Shown: positions 25,798 through 34,267, numbered from the stretch's first letter. The stretch: DNA of 49,009 nt from Alistipes sp. (GCA_020026375.1 JAHHQN010000016.1:1-49009), one strand, 5' to 3'. Notes: generated by a model from the letters alone, not told the origin. Translations and numbers: made by a program.

Positions 25798-26253
25798 TTA
25801 CTTAATCTCGTTTAACTTAATAACCTTGGGGTTCTGTGCAGCGTGAGGATGCTCATCGCCTACGTAAACCTTCAAATTTGCAAGCAGGTGCTCGCCCAGA
25901 CGAGTCTTGGGAAGCATACCCTTGACTGCCTTCTCTACCAGAGCGGTAGGCTTCTTCGCCAAAAAGTCGGCGGGAGTAGTGTAACGCTGTCCACCGGGGT
26001 AACCTGTGTGACGCACATAAACCTTATCGGTCAATTTCTTGCCTGTGAGCTTCACCTTGTCGGCGTTGATAACGATAACATAGTCACCGCAATCTACGTG
26101 AGGAGTGTAGCAAGGCTTGTTCTTGCCGCGGAGAATCTTTGCGACCTGCGAAGCAAGACGTCCCAATACCTCGTTCGTAGCATCGATTACCACCCACTCT
26201 TTGGTGACAGTCTTTGCATTGGCCGAGATAGTCTTGTAGCTTAATGAATCCAC
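25798..26253 (-). CDS. rplM: Ribosomal protein L13 (GTG start)
   Basis: Large-subunit protein uL13. The frame is open up to 26313, but a consensus promoter sits at 26311-26342, so that start is impossible. The GTG at 26253 begins (M)DSLSYKTISA, the normal N terminus of Bacteroidota L13, and gives 151 residues, the expected length. Conserved WVVIDATNEVLGRLAS, YTPHVDCGDYVIVINADKV and VKGMLPKTRLG are present. It is the first gene of the operon rplM-rpsI-rpsB-tsf. Confidence 0.96.
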   Translation of the reverse strand: MDSLSYKTISANAKTVTKEWVVIDATNEVLGRLASQVAKILRGKNKPCYTPHVDCGDYVIVINADKVKLTGKKLTDKVYVRHTGYPGGQRYTTPADFLAKKPTALVEKAVKGMLPKTRLGEHLLANLKVYVGDEHPHAAQNPKVIKLNEIK

Positions 26254-26310
26254 TGTTTTTACGTTTAATTTAACTTGTTTGTAATCCGTTTCCCATATTT
26301 TATGGGTGCG

Positions 26311-26342
26311 CAAAGATACAAAAAGTTTTTACATTACACAAA
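26311..26342 (-). promoter_or_regulatory. Promoter of the rplM-rpsI-rpsB-tsf operon
   Basis: Minus strand TATCTTTG (26311-26318) and TTTG (26339-26342) are separated by exactly 20 bases, a textbook Bacteroidota promoter. The leader to the GTG start is about 55 bases. Confidence 0.88.
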
Positions 26343-26583
26343 TTACCCCGAGTTTTTTTACACTTTCTGTCCTTTTTCGCCAACGAACGAGCTTTGCAAA
26401 GTATTAATTATCAACCGTTACACGAAAAGTTCGCCGTAATCCGTTCCCAACTGTGATTTTTTCCCTTACACCGGACACAGCGCAAAACGTTCCCTTCGCA
26501 CGCAGCCCCGACAGGCGGCCGACGCCACCGTCCCGCACAGGAAAAATCCACGAAGCCCCCCCCCACTCCTCACATACAGGTAC
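26343..26583. other. Gene-free stretch upstream of the ribosomal operon promoter
   Basis: No gene is supported. The left part of the transcriptional upstream region is AT-rich. Nearer the oadB end it becomes GC-rich and includes a nine-C tract at 26556-26564. No RNA gene was recognised. Confidence 0.5.
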
Positions 26584-26622
26584 AAAAAAAAGTATGGCAA
26601 CCGATTTCCGATTGCCATACTT
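26584..26622 (-). terminator. Intrinsic terminator of the mce-oadB operon
   Basis: Arms AAGTATGGCAA (26590-26600) and TTGCCATACTT (26612-26622) are perfect. On the minus strand the stem is followed by a run of T (26584-26591 region). It starts about 20 bases after the oadB stop. Confidence 0.92.
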
Positions 26623-26642
26623 ATATATATGTGTTCCGACGA

Positions 26643-27860
26643 TTAGCCGAGGAATGCCATCAGCATACCGGCCGCAACGGCAGAACCCACCACGCCGGCC
26701 ACATTGGGACCCATGGCGTGCATGAGCAGGAAGTTCGAGGGATTCTCCTCCTGACCCACGGTCTGTGCCACGCGTGCTGCCATAGGAACGGCAGAAACAC
26801 CGGCTGCACCAATCAGGGGGTTAATCTTGTTCTCGTCCTTCACAAAGAGATTCATGAACTTGGCGAGCAGCACACCGCCGGCAGTACCCAGACAGAATGC
26901 GATGATACCCATGAGCAGAATCTTCAGTGTCGACACATTGAGGAACGACTCCGCAGTAGCGGTTGCACCCACGGTGACACCCAGGAAGATAACCACGATG
27001 TTCATCATCTCGTTCTGAACGGTCTTGCTCAGACGGTCGACAACACCGCACTCCTTCATCAGGTTACCCAGCATCAGACAGCCGATAAGGGGAGCTGCAC
27101 TGGGCAGAATCAGCGCGATGACCACGGTCAGCACCACGGGGAAGAGGATACGCTCCTTCTTCGACACGGTACGCAGGGTCTTCATCTTGATCGAGCGCTC
27201 CTTCTTCGAAGTCAGCGCACGCATGATGGGGGGCTGAATCACAGGCACGAGAGCCATGTAGGAGTAAGCCGCAACGGCGATGGGACCCAGCAGGTCGGGA
27301 CAGAGCTTCGAGGTGAGGTAGATGGCCGTGGGACCGTCGGCACCGCCGATGATACCAATCGAACCGGCAGCCTCATCGGAGAAGCCCAACCAGCAGGCAC
27401 CGATAAAGGTGGCGAAGATACCAATCTGTGCAGCCGCACCCAGAAGGAAACTCTTGGGGTTGGCAATCAAAGGACCGAAGTCGGTCATGGCACCCACACC
27501 GATGAAAATCAAACAGGGATAGATACCCAGCTTGACACCCAGGTAGAGGTAATCGAGCAGACCGGCCGTACCGTAGAAGTTCTGCCAGTCGATATGACCG
27601 CCTGCGAAGAGCGACGTATGATAAAGTTCAGCCCCCGGCAGGTTGGCCAACAGCATACCAAATGCGATGGTAAACAGCAAAAGGGGTTCAAACTTATGCT
27701 TGATGGCCAGATAGAGCAGGAAGAAGGCGACGAAAATCATCACCACAGGTCCCCAACCCGAACCATCAGCCAATAACTTTGCGATACCCGTGCTGTCAAC
27801 GAACTTGTCCATCTTGTCAGCAAAGGATACAGCAGCTTCGGTTGTTAGTAGTGTCAGCAT
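26643..27860 (-). CDS. oadB: Na+-translocating decarboxylase beta subunit (OadB/MmdB type)
   Basis: Membrane subunit that couples decarboxylation of carboxybiotin to outward Na+ transport. ATG at 27860 gives 405 residues; a TTG two codons upstream (27866) is a possible alternative start. The protein is strongly hydrophobic with about 9-11 helices. It carries the highly conserved GIIGGADGPTAIYLTSKL, with Asp175 matching the Na+/proton-relay aspartate of the family, and AGVSAVPMAARVAQ near the C terminus. It is the last gene of mce-mmdA-oadG-biotin carrier-oadB. Given MmdA and Mce upstream, methylmalonyl-CoA rather than oxaloacetate is the likely substrate. Confidence 0.95.
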   Translation of the reverse strand: MLTLLTTEAAVSFADKMDKFVDSTGIAKLLADGSGWGPVVMIFVAFFLLYLAIKHKFEPLLLFTIAFGMLLANLPGAELYHTSLFAGGHIDWQNFYGTAGLLDYLYLGVKLGIYPCLIFIGVGAMTDFGPLIANPKSFLLGAAAQIGIFATFIGACWLGFSDEAAGSIGIIGGADGPTAIYLTSKLCPDLLGPIAVAAYSYMALVPVIQPPIMRALTSKKERSIKMKTLRTVSKKERILFPVVLTVVIALILPSAAPLIGCLMLGNLMKECGVVDRLSKTVQNEMMNIVVIFLGVTVGATATAESFLNVSTLKILLMGIIAFCLGTAGGVLLAKFMNLFVKDENKINPLIGAAGVSAVPMAARVAQTVGQEENPSNFLLMHAMGPNVAGVVGSAVAAGMLMAFLG

Positions 27861-27870
27861 GTTCAAATTA

Positions 27871-28329
27871 CTATTCGATAATGACTAACTGGTCGCCCTC
27901 CATAACGGTTGCGCCCTGCTGAACGAGAATCTGCTTTACAACACCATCGCGGTCAGCATCAATATTGTTTTCCATCTTCATGGCCTCAAGCACGAGCAGT
28001 GTCTTGCCACGGGTTACGGTGTCGCCCACAGCCACATTGACCGAGAGGACGGTACCCGGAAGCGGACACTTCACGGCATAGCCCGATGCGGGAGCTGCCA
28101 CCTGACGGGGCTGCCCCACGGGAGTTGAAGGAGTAACCTTGACACCGGTAGCTGTCTTGGGAACAGGAGCCACCTGGGGCTTCGAAACGACAGCACCCTT
28201 GATACCGCCTATCTCAACCTCATATTCCGTGCCATTGACCTTGACGTGTGCCAATGTCGAAGCGTCGTTGATGCTGTCAATCTGCACATCGTATTTACGA
28301 CCGTTTATTTTCAGTGAATAATCTTTCAT
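27871..28329 (-). CDS. mmdC: Biotin carboxyl carrier subunit of the decarboxylase
   Basis: Carries biotin between the carboxyltransferase and the membrane subunit. Of 152 residues, 1-50 form a small N-terminal region and about 55-85 a flexible Pro/Ala/Val-rich linker. Residues 86-152 form the biotinyl domain, with LVLEAMKMENN containing the biotinylated Lys118. The start codon of oadB follows after about 10 bases. The same gene is also called the gamma or biotin/lipoyl attachment protein in related operons. Confidence 0.94.
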   Translation of the reverse strand: MKDYSLKINGRKYDVQIDSINDASTLAHVKVNGTEYEVEIGGIKGAVVSKPQVAPVPKTATGVKVTPSTPVGQPRQVAAPASGYAVKCPLPGTVLSVNVAVGDTVTRGKTLLVLEAMKMENNIDADRDGVVKQILVQQGATVMEGDQLVIIE

Positions 28330-28340
28330 TGTAAGTTTTG

Positions 28341-28760
28341 TTATTTTCTATCAGGCAACTGAGTTAAACCATGAATCTTTGAGTTCCAGGGCGAGTAGGC
28401 ACGCTTGAGGCTGGTGATGGTCAGCACCTCCGACTCCTTGTCGTGCATCTCTCGTTTGTAGAGTTTGATAGCCGTCATGATGGCAGCCACCTCCTCCTCG
28501 TGAATCTGACCGGTCTCCATAACCTTCTGACCCTTCTTGGCAGAGGTCTCGACGGGGGACTTCACAAAGACATAGCCGAAGAGCTTCATGACTCCGACCA
28601 TGAGCAACAGCACGATGAACACCAGTGCGATGCAGATGAGCGCCGTCCAAAGCACGTTGGCCCAATCCACGGGACCGTCGGCATAGACACGGGGACCCGC
28701 CTGAACCACGTTGGCCACGACCTCCTCTTGTGCGGTTGCCATTACTGATAATATATTCAT
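28341..28760 (-). CDS. oadG: Decarboxylase small membrane subunit (OadG/MmdD type)
   Basis: Single-span accessory subunit that helps assembly of the Na+ pump. The ATG at 28760 gives 139 residues; a TTG at 28766 is in frame but less likely. One membrane helix (about 38-60, rich in Leu, Ile and Val) is followed by a charged cytoplasmic part. The sequence is poorly conserved, as usual for the family, so the call rests on topology, length and position between mmdA and the biotin carrier. The gaps of about 10 bases on each side support a single transcript. Confidence 0.85.
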   Translation of the reverse strand: MNILSVMATAQEEVVANVVQAGPRVYADGPVDWANVLWTALICIALVFIVLLLMVGVMKLFGYVFVKSPVETSAKKGQKVMETGQIHEEEVAAIMTAIKLYKREMHDKESEVLTITSLKRAYSPWNSKIHGLTQLPDRK

Positions 28761-28773
28761 AGTCAATTAGCCG

Positions 28774-30339
28774 TTATAAAGGAATATTCGAGTGTTTCTT
28801 GGCCGGGTTCTGCAAACGCTTGGTTGCCAGCGACTGCAAAGCACGGATAATGCGGAAACGGGTGTTGCGGGGCTCGATGATATCGTCGATGTAGCCGTAA
28901 CGTGCGGCGTTGTAGGGGTTCGAGAACTTGTCGTTGTACTCCTTCTCTTTCTCGGCGATGAACTTGGCCTTCTCCTCGGGTTTGTCGGCCAAAGCCTTCA
29001 AATCCTTGCCATAGAGTACCTCAACGGCACCGCTTGCGCCCATCACTGCGATTTCGGCAGTAGGCCATGCGTAGTTGAAGTCACCACGGATATGCTTCGA
29101 CGACATCACGATGTATGCACCGCCGTAAGCCTTGCGCAGGGTAACGGTAATCTTGGGAACGGTGGCCTCGCAGTAGGCGAAGAGCAACTTCGCACCGTGG
29201 CTGATGACACCGCCGTACTCCTGGGTGGTACCGGGCAGGAAGCCGGGAACGTCGACCAGGGTAACCAGAGGAATGTTGAACGCGTCGCAGAAACGCACGA
29301 AACGTGCGGCCTTGCGGCTGGCGTTGATATCAAGCACACCGGCCATGAACTTGGGCTGGTTGGCGATGATACCCACCGACTGGCCGTTGAAACGGGCGAA
29401 GCAGGTGATGATGTTCTTGGCGTAGCCTGCCGCAGTCTCGAGATACTCGCCGTTGTCGACAATGGCGCGAATCACCTCCGACATATCGTAGGGTTTGTTG
29501 GCGTTGTCGGGAATAATCTCGTTGAGCGAATCCTCCAGACGGTCGATACGGTCGGTGCATACCTGCAGGGGCGCGTCTTCCATGTTGTTCTGGGGAATGT
29601 AGGAGAGCAACTGCTTGATCAGTTCGATACCCTCTTCCTCGGTGTCGACGGCGAACTGCGAAACACCCGACTTGGTGTTGTGCATCACGGCGCCACCCAA
29701 CTGCTCCTGAGTCACCGACTCGCCGGTCACGGTCTTCACCACCTTGGGACCGGTAAGGAACATGTAGGAGGTATCCTTCTTCATGATGATGAAGTCGGTC
29801 AGCGCGGGCGAATATACCGCACCACCTGCACAGGGACCGAAGATGGCCGAAATCTGGGGAATGACACCCGACGACATCACGTTACGCTGGAAGATGTTGG
29901 CATAACCTGCCAGAGCGTTGACACCCTCCTGGATACGTGCGCCACCCGAGTCGTTGATACCGATGCAGGGAGCGCCGTTGCGCATGGCCATGTCCATCAC
30001 CTTGCAGATCTTGTCGGACATCGACAACGACAGCGAACCTGCCGTTACGGTGAAGTCCTGTGCGAAGACATAGACCAGACGGCCGCCGATGGTACCGTAA
30101 CCGGTTACCACACCGTCGCCGAAAGCATGGCTCTTCTCCATGCCGAAGTCGTAGCAGCGGTGAGTCACGAACATGTCGAACTCCTCGAAGCTACCCTCGT
30201 CGAGCAGCATCTGGATACGCTCGCGGGCTGTATATTTACCCTTTTCGTGCTGGGCATCAATACGCTTTTGACCACCTCCGAGACGTGCTGTTTCGCGGTT
30301 CTCGATGAGCTGGTTGATTTTATTTTGAATTTCGCTCAT
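28774..30339 (-). CDS. mmdA: Methylmalonyl-CoA decarboxylase alpha subunit (acyl-CoA carboxyltransferase)
   Basis: Transfers the carboxyl group from (S)-methylmalonyl-CoA to biotin, giving propionyl-CoA. The 521 residues have the two crotonase-like carboxyltransferase domains of the propionyl-CoA carboxylase beta/MmdA family. Features include GGGQKRIDAQHEKGKYTARERI at the N terminus (cited to 518 only in part), the oxyanion-forming GGARIQEGV, SGVIPQISAIFGPCAGGAVYSP and AYGGAYIVMSSKH. The neighbours mce upstream and OadG, biotin carrier and OadB downstream favour the decarboxylase over a carboxylase, since no biotin carboxylase gene is present. It is 15 bases after mce. Confidence 0.95.
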   Translation of the reverse strand: MSEIQNKINQLIENRETARLGGGQKRIDAQHEKGKYTARERIQMLLDEGSFEEFDMFVTHRCYDFGMEKSHAFGDGVVTGYGTIGGRLVYVFAQDFTVTAGSLSLSMSDKICKVMDMAMRNGAPCIGINDSGGARIQEGVNALAGYANIFQRNVMSSGVIPQISAIFGPCAGGAVYSPALTDFIIMKKDTSYMFLTGPKVVKTVTGESVTQEQLGGAVMHNTKSGVSQFAVDTEEEGIELIKQLLSYIPQNNMEDAPLQVCTDRIDRLEDSLNEIIPDNANKPYDMSEVIRAIVDNGEYLETAAGYAKNIITCFARFNGQSVGIIANQPKFMAGVLDINASRKAARFVRFCDAFNIPLVTLVDVPGFLPGTTQEYGGVISHGAKLLFAYCEATVPKITVTLRKAYGGAYIVMSSKHIRGDFNYAWPTAEIAVMGASGAVEVLYGKDLKALADKPEEKAKFIAEKEKEYNDKFSNPYNAARYGYIDDIIEPRNTRFRIIRALQSLATKRLQNPAKKHSNIPL

Positions 30340-30354
30340 AATTTCCGATATGAA

Positions 30355-30765
30355 TTATTTGTTCTTGTTCTCGCACAGCTCGGTAAGGATACCCTGTGTC
30401 GATTTGGGGTGAAGGAATGCGATGGTCATGCCCTCTGCACCCTTACGGGGAGTCTTGTCAATCAGGCGGATACCCTTCTGCTCGGCATCGGCCAGCTGCT
30501 CCTCGATGTTCTCACAAGCCAAGGCCATGTGGTGAATACCCACACCACGCTTCTCGATAAAGCCTGCGATGGTCGAATCCTCCGAAGTAGGCTCCAGCAG
30601 CTCGATTTTGGTCTGACCGAGTTTGAAGAACGCGGTGCGCACCTTCTGGTCGGCAACCTCCTCGATTGCATAGCACTTCAGACCCAAAACACCCTCCCAG
30701 TAGGGAATTGCCTCATCAAGGCTCTTTACAGCGATGCCCAGATGCTCGATATGTGATACATTCAT
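30355..30765 (-). CDS. mce: Methylmalonyl-CoA epimerase
   Basis: Interconverts (R)- and (S)-methylmalonyl-CoA in the succinate-to-propionate pathway. The 136 residues form the two VOC-fold repeats, with MNVSHIEHLGIAVKSL at the start (metal-binding His8), GVGIHHMALACENIEE in the middle (second His), and AFLHPKSTQGILTELCE at the end (metal-ligand Glu). It is the first gene of the operon, downstream of a consensus promoter. Confidence 0.97.
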   Translation of the reverse strand: MNVSHIEHLGIAVKSLDEAIPYWEGVLGLKCYAIEEVADQKVRTAFFKLGQTKIELLEPTSEDSTIAGFIEKRGVGIHHMALACENIEEQLADAEQKGIRLIDKTPRKGAEGMTIAFLHPKSTQGILTELCENKNK

Positions 30766-30832
30766 GACAAAAATTAGTTTTAATTGGTTAAATATTTTAG
30801 TTTGCCTAATTTGTTTTCTGCATTTGCATCTA

Positions 30833-30864
30833 CAAATATAACTTATTCTTTCAGAACAGACAAT
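30833..30864 (-). promoter_or_regulatory. Promoter of the mce-mmd operon
   Basis: Minus strand TATATTTG (30833-30840) with ATTG (30861-30864) 20 bases upstream. The leader to the mce ATG is about 65 bases and AT-rich. Confidence 0.78.
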
Positions 30865-31167
30865 TTTATTGTGAATTTTTTAGCAGCAATATTTCATTCT
30901 CCGCCCCACTCCACGGGCGGCAGCGCACATAAGCCCCTTTGCATGAAGAATTTTCGCCGTCGGGCATCTTCTCCGCGGAATTTTCACCACGCCTTCCTCC
31001 GACCCCGTTCCGCAGAAAATCCGAACATCACCACTCTCTACCACCCTTTCGGCTGACGCCACTCTTCTTTTAATAATAAGGTATGTCCGCCGGCCTGACA
31101 CCGCCCCCTTCACCGCCAATGCACCGATTATATCCGCCGATTTGTGGCGAAAGTCACAAAAAATTTG
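30865..31167. other. Divergent intergenic stretch between mce and the thioredoxin-like gene
   Basis: No gene is supported here; open frames crossing it on both strands lack motifs and plausible starts. It contains the promoter regions of both divergent units at its ends and GC-rich sequence in the middle. No RNA gene was recognised. Confidence 0.5.
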
Positions 31168-31175
31168 TATCTTCG
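31168..31175 (+). promoter_or_regulatory. Probable -7 box of the thioredoxin-like/meaB operon
   Basis: TATCTTCG differs from TAnnTTTG at one base. TTTG at 31141-31144 lies 23 bases upstream, slightly more than the usual spacing. It is 18 bases before the ATG. Confidence 0.5.
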
Positions 31176-31193
31176 CTAAAAATAAATGCGTAT

Positions 31194-31658
31194 ATGAAGA
31201 AAGCGATTTCCATGTTACTGCTGGCGCTGGCGGCATACCACACTCCCCTCTCGGCGCAGAATGTCGCACTCGGCGAACGGGTTCCCGAAGTGAAGGTACA
31301 GTCGTGGATAGAGGACCGCGCCCCCGGAAATGCCCCCATGACCTATGTGGAGTTCTTCCACTCGTCGTGCGGCTCCTCGATCGACGCCCTCAAGCGGCTC
31401 AAGGCCATCTCGGAGACAATGGGCCGGGAGTTGAACGTGGTGGTGGTGACCACCGCCGACGACACGGCCTCGGAAGCCCTCCTGCGTCCCTACCTCTCGC
31501 GGAACATGTTTGCGGGCATCGACCCCAACGGCAAGCTCTTCAAATCGTTTGGTGTGACCTACGTCCCCTTCGGCGTGCTGCTCGACAACAAGAACCGCGC
31601 TCTGTGGGCCGGCAACACCCTCAATTTCGACACCGAAACCATTAAGAATTTCAAATAG
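31194..31658 (+). CDS. Secreted thioredoxin-fold protein with a CGSS (monothiol) active site
   Basis: The ATG at 31194 gives 154 residues with a signal peptide (MKKAISMLLLALAA, cleavage near LSA-Q). The mature part resembles TlpA/AhpC-TSA type thioredoxin folds: YVEFFHSSCGSSIDALKRL places a single Cys59 where CxxC is expected, so the site reads CGSS with Ser62 replacing the resolving cysteine. Later GVTYVPFGVLLDNKNRALWAG matches the cis-Pro loop and following strands. The natural role is unknown; a monothiol site would not make a simple disulfide oxidoreductase and may bind or reduce mixed disulfides. The stop is two bases before the meaB start, so they are cotranscribed, an unusual pairing of an exported and a cytosolic protein. 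Confidence 0.75.
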   Translation: MKKAISMLLLALAAYHTPLSAQNVALGERVPEVKVQSWIEDRAPGNAPMTYVEFFHSSCGSSIDALKRLKAISETMGRELNVVVVTTADDTASEALLRPYLSRNMFAGIDPNGKLFKSFGVTYVPFGVLLDNKNRALWAGNTLNFDTETIKNFK

Positions 31659-31660
31659 CC

Positions 31661-32776
31661 ATGTCATTCACCAAAATAGACCATTACGAAAAGGAGTATG
31701 CCGACCATCACCACGATACGGCACTCAATGTAGCGGAGGGTGTGGAAGACCAGCCCGTCATCAACCCCTACTTCACCAAGCGCAAGAAGCGCCAACTGTC
31801 GACCGACGAATATGTGGCCGGAATCCTCGAGGGTAACATCACCATACTCTCGCAGGCCATCACCCTCATCGAGTCGAACAACCCCACCCACTACGCCCAG
31901 GCGCAGGAGATCATCGAGAAGTGTCTGCCCCACGCCGGCAAGTCGGTCAGAATCGGCATCACGGGTGTCCCCGGTGCCGGAAAATCGACCTTCATCGAGG
32001 CCATCGGCAACATGGTCACCTCGATGAAGCACAAGCTGGCGGTGCTGGCCATCGACCCCTCGTCGGAGCGCAGCGGCGGCTCTATTCTGGGCGACAAGAC
32101 CCGCATGGAGAGCATCTGCCACAATCCCGACATCTTCATACGCCCTTCGCCATCGGCCGGTTCGCTGGGCGGCGTGGCGCGCAAGACGCGTGAGACGATT
32201 GTGTTGTGCGAGGCCGCAGGCTTCGATGTCATCTTCATCGAGACGGTGGGTGTGGGACAGTCGGAGACGGCCGTACACTCGATGGTCGACCTCTTCATGC
32301 TGTTGCAGATTTCGGGTGCCGGCGACGAGTTGCAGGGCATCAAGCGCGGAATCATGGAGATGGCCGACCTGATGGTCATCACCAAGGCCGACGGCGAGAA
32401 TATCCACAAGGCGGAGCTGGCCAAGACCCAGTTCCAGGGTGCGCTGCGTCTCTTTCCGCTGGCCGAGTCGGGCTGGAAGCCCAAGGTCTACACCTGCTCG
32501 TCGTACACGGGCGAGGGTCTGGAGTATGTGTGGGCCGGCGTGCTGGAATATCTCGAGCATATCGAGGGCAACGGCTACTTCAAGCACAACCGCAACCGAC
32601 AGAACAAATACTGGATGTATGAATCCATCAACGAGGTCCTCAAATCGTCGTTCTATCAGGATCCGGCCGTGGAGTCGCACATCAAGGAGTATGAAGACAA
32701 GGTGCTCAACGACCAGATTTCGTCGTTCATCGCCGCCAAACAACTGCTGGACATCTATTTCAAGGATTTGAAATAG
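31661..32776 (+). CDS. meaB: MeaB/ArgK-family GTPase (methylmalonyl-CoA mutase chaperone)
   Basis: G3E-type GTPase that protects and reloads the adenosylcobalamin-dependent methylmalonyl-CoA mutase. The 371 residues contain the P-loop GVPGAGKST (102-110), AIDPSSERSGGSILGDKTRM (switch region), IFIRPSPSAGSLGGVARKTRE, DVIFIETVGVGQSE and the specificity motif ITKADG. All are diagnostic for MeaB. It lies divergently from the mce-mmd operon, which uses the mutase product. The mutase genes themselves are not in the window. Confidence 0.97.
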   Translation: MSFTKIDHYEKEYADHHHDTALNVAEGVEDQPVINPYFTKRKKRQLSTDEYVAGILEGNITILSQAITLIESNNPTHYAQAQEIIEKCLPHAGKSVRIGITGVPGAGKSTFIEAIGNMVTSMKHKLAVLAIDPSSERSGGSILGDKTRMESICHNPDIFIRPSPSAGSLGGVARKTRETIVLCEAAGFDVIFIETVGVGQSETAVHSMVDLFMLLQISGAGDELQGIKRGIMEMADLMVITKADGENIHKAELAKTQFQGALRLFPLAESGWKPKVYTCSSYTGEGLEYVWAGVLEYLEHIEGNGYFKHNRNRQNKYWMYESINEVLKSSFYQDPAVESHIKEYEDKVLNDQISSFIAAKQLLDIYFKDLK

Positions 32777-32798
32777 TCCTCCGTGCAATCCATACCAC

Positions 32799-32833
32799 AA
32801 AAAAGGCAACCCCGACAAGAGGTTGCCTTTTTT
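32799..32833. terminator. Bidirectional terminator between meaB and the MBL hydrolase gene
   Basis: Perfect 13-base arms (32799-32811 and 32821-32833) with six A at one end and six T at the other around a 9-base loop. Confidence 0.95.
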
Positions 32834-32855
32834 CGTCGGGAAGACTCATCGCCGT

Positions 32856-33674
32856 TCAGAGAGTGACCACATCTCCGGCCGCGAGACGCGAGATGCGCTT
32901 CCCCATCGTCTTGCGGAGCCGCTCATAGGCCGCCTGCCCCGTGCAGTGGCACGTCATGAAGGAGGTGCCGGTTGCCATGAGCGCGGCCGCCAGTTCATCG
33001 ACACGACAGTCCGACTCGCTCACGCGCCGCACAGGGTCGTAGAGGTGGAAGCCCGACACACAACGGGTAATGCAATGTCCGGCCACCTGCTCCGCACGGC
33101 GGAGGATTTGCGCGATGCCTCGATGCGCACAACCGCTCAACAGAGTGGTCTCGTCCCCTTCGGTGACCAGCAGATAGAGTTCATGGACGAAGGTGTCGCG
33201 ACGGTATCCCTCGTCGGTGAGCATATAGAGACTGCGGTTGGCCATCAGCTCCGCCGACGGGCCGTCAGCGGAAAAGAGCGTGAGTTCGTCGTCGATGCGG
33301 CAGATGCCGTCGGTGAAGCGGAGCCGCGGCGAGGAGGAGAGCGTCTGCTCCAGCCCCACATACCACATGCGCCCCGACAGCGAGGCATAATAGCGGCCGA
33401 AGGCCTCGCGTTGCAGATAGACCGCCGCCCGAGCGTTGCACGCCAGGAAACGCGCCAACGCACCGCCGTGGTCGCTGTGGCCGTGGGAGACGACCGCCAC
33501 ATCGACCGTCGACAGCTCTTCGCCCATCACGCGGGCATTCTCCTCAAAGAGGCCGTCACTGCCCATGTCGAACAATATCCTGTGTCGCCGGGTCTCGACC
33601 AGCAGCGACAACCCGTGCCGACAACCGAACTTGTCGGAGCGACGGGTGTTTTCCACCAATATCGAAATCTTCAT
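32856..33674 (-). CDS. MBL-fold metallo-hydrolase
   Basis: Metallo-beta-lactamase fold enzyme of unknown substrate. The ATG at 33674 gives 272 residues. The metal-binding HGHSDHGG (His64, His66, Asp68, His69) is clear. Further ligand candidates are His in SGCAHRGI and in FMTCHCTGQAAYERL near the C terminus. The order and the closing CTG motif resemble the subgroup often annotated as dihydropterin-ribofuranosyl-aminobenzene phosphate synthase-like, but this name says little about function. No signal peptide, so cytosolic. It is divergent from the Fur-family gene with a 158-base spacer, which raises the possibility of joint regulation. Confidence 0.88.
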   Translation of the reverse strand: MKISILVENTRRSDKFGCRHGLSLLVETRRHRILFDMGSDGLFEENARVMGEELSTVDVAVVSHGHSDHGGALARFLACNARAAVYLQREAFGRYYASLSGRMWYVGLEQTLSSSPRLRFTDGICRIDDELTLFSADGPSAELMANRSLYMLTDEGYRRDTFVHELYLLVTEGDETTLLSGCAHRGIAQILRRAEQVAGHCITRCVSGFHLYDPVRRVSESDCRVDELAAALMATGTSFMTCHCTGQAAYERLRKTMGKRISRLAAGDVVTL

Positions 33675-33795
33675 TTCATCATCATGTTTTAATCCGTGCT
33701 GCAAATATCGCCACCAAGACGTGCAACACCGTGGCAAATTCTCCGTCGCCGAAAGGGTTGCTGCAAAATGCCATCGGGTTGCAACGGAAATTCAC

Positions 33796-33803
33796 TAACT
33801 TTG
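33796..33803 (+). promoter_or_regulatory. -7 box of the Fur-family gene
   Basis: TAACTTTG fits TAnnTTTG and lies 29 bases before the ATG at 33833. No clear -33 element was found. It also rules out the upstream start of the open frame. Confidence 0.65.
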
Positions 33804-33832
33804 CCCTCATCGAAAACATACACACGACACCG

Positions 33833-34267
33833 ATGACAGACGACCTTCTTCTCCGACTCCTCCACCGCGACATACGCCCCACGGCCAACCGCATTGTGGT
33901 GTTGCGACTGCTTCGGGCGGCCACCGCTCCCGTGAGTCTGGGCGACATCGAGGAGCGCGCCGACACACTCGACAAGTCGAGCATCTCACGCGTACTGAAT
34001 CTCTTTGCCGCCCGACGTCTGGTGCATGTGATGGAGGACGGCGACGGCATACGCCGCTACGAGCTCTGTACGGGCGACCTCCAATGCCCGGCCTCCGACC
34101 TCCACCCTCATTTCTACTGCGAGGTATGCCACTGCACCCATTGTCTGAAAGAGGTGACGCTCCCCCACCCCCAACTGCCCGAGGGCTACACCCTCCACTG
34201 GGCCAGCTACCTCATCAGAGGCATCTGTCCGCAGTGTCGCACACGCACACAAAAGGCGGCTCGTTGA
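33833..34267 (+). CDS. Fur-family metalloregulator
   Basis: Metal-sensing transcriptional repressor. The ATG at 33833 gives 144 residues: a winged helix at about 1-80 (DKSSISRVLNLFAARRLVHV recognition region) and a C-terminal dimerisation/metal domain. The latter has HPHFYCEVC (His91, His93, Cys96, Cys99) and ICPQC (Cys132, Cys135), so the two structural-zinc cysteine pairs are present. Whether it senses iron, zinc or peroxide cannot be told; the cluster HPHFYCEVCHCTHC has additional cysteines (Cys101, Cys104), which is unusual. It is divergent from the MBL-fold gene. Confidence 0.92.
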   Translation: MTDDLLLRLLHRDIRPTANRIVVLRLLRAATAPVSLGDIEERADTLDKSSISRVLNLFAARRLVHVMEDGDGIRRYELCTGDLQCPASDLHPHFYCEVCHCTHCLKEVTLPHPQLPEGYTLHWASYLIRGICPQCRTRTQKAAR

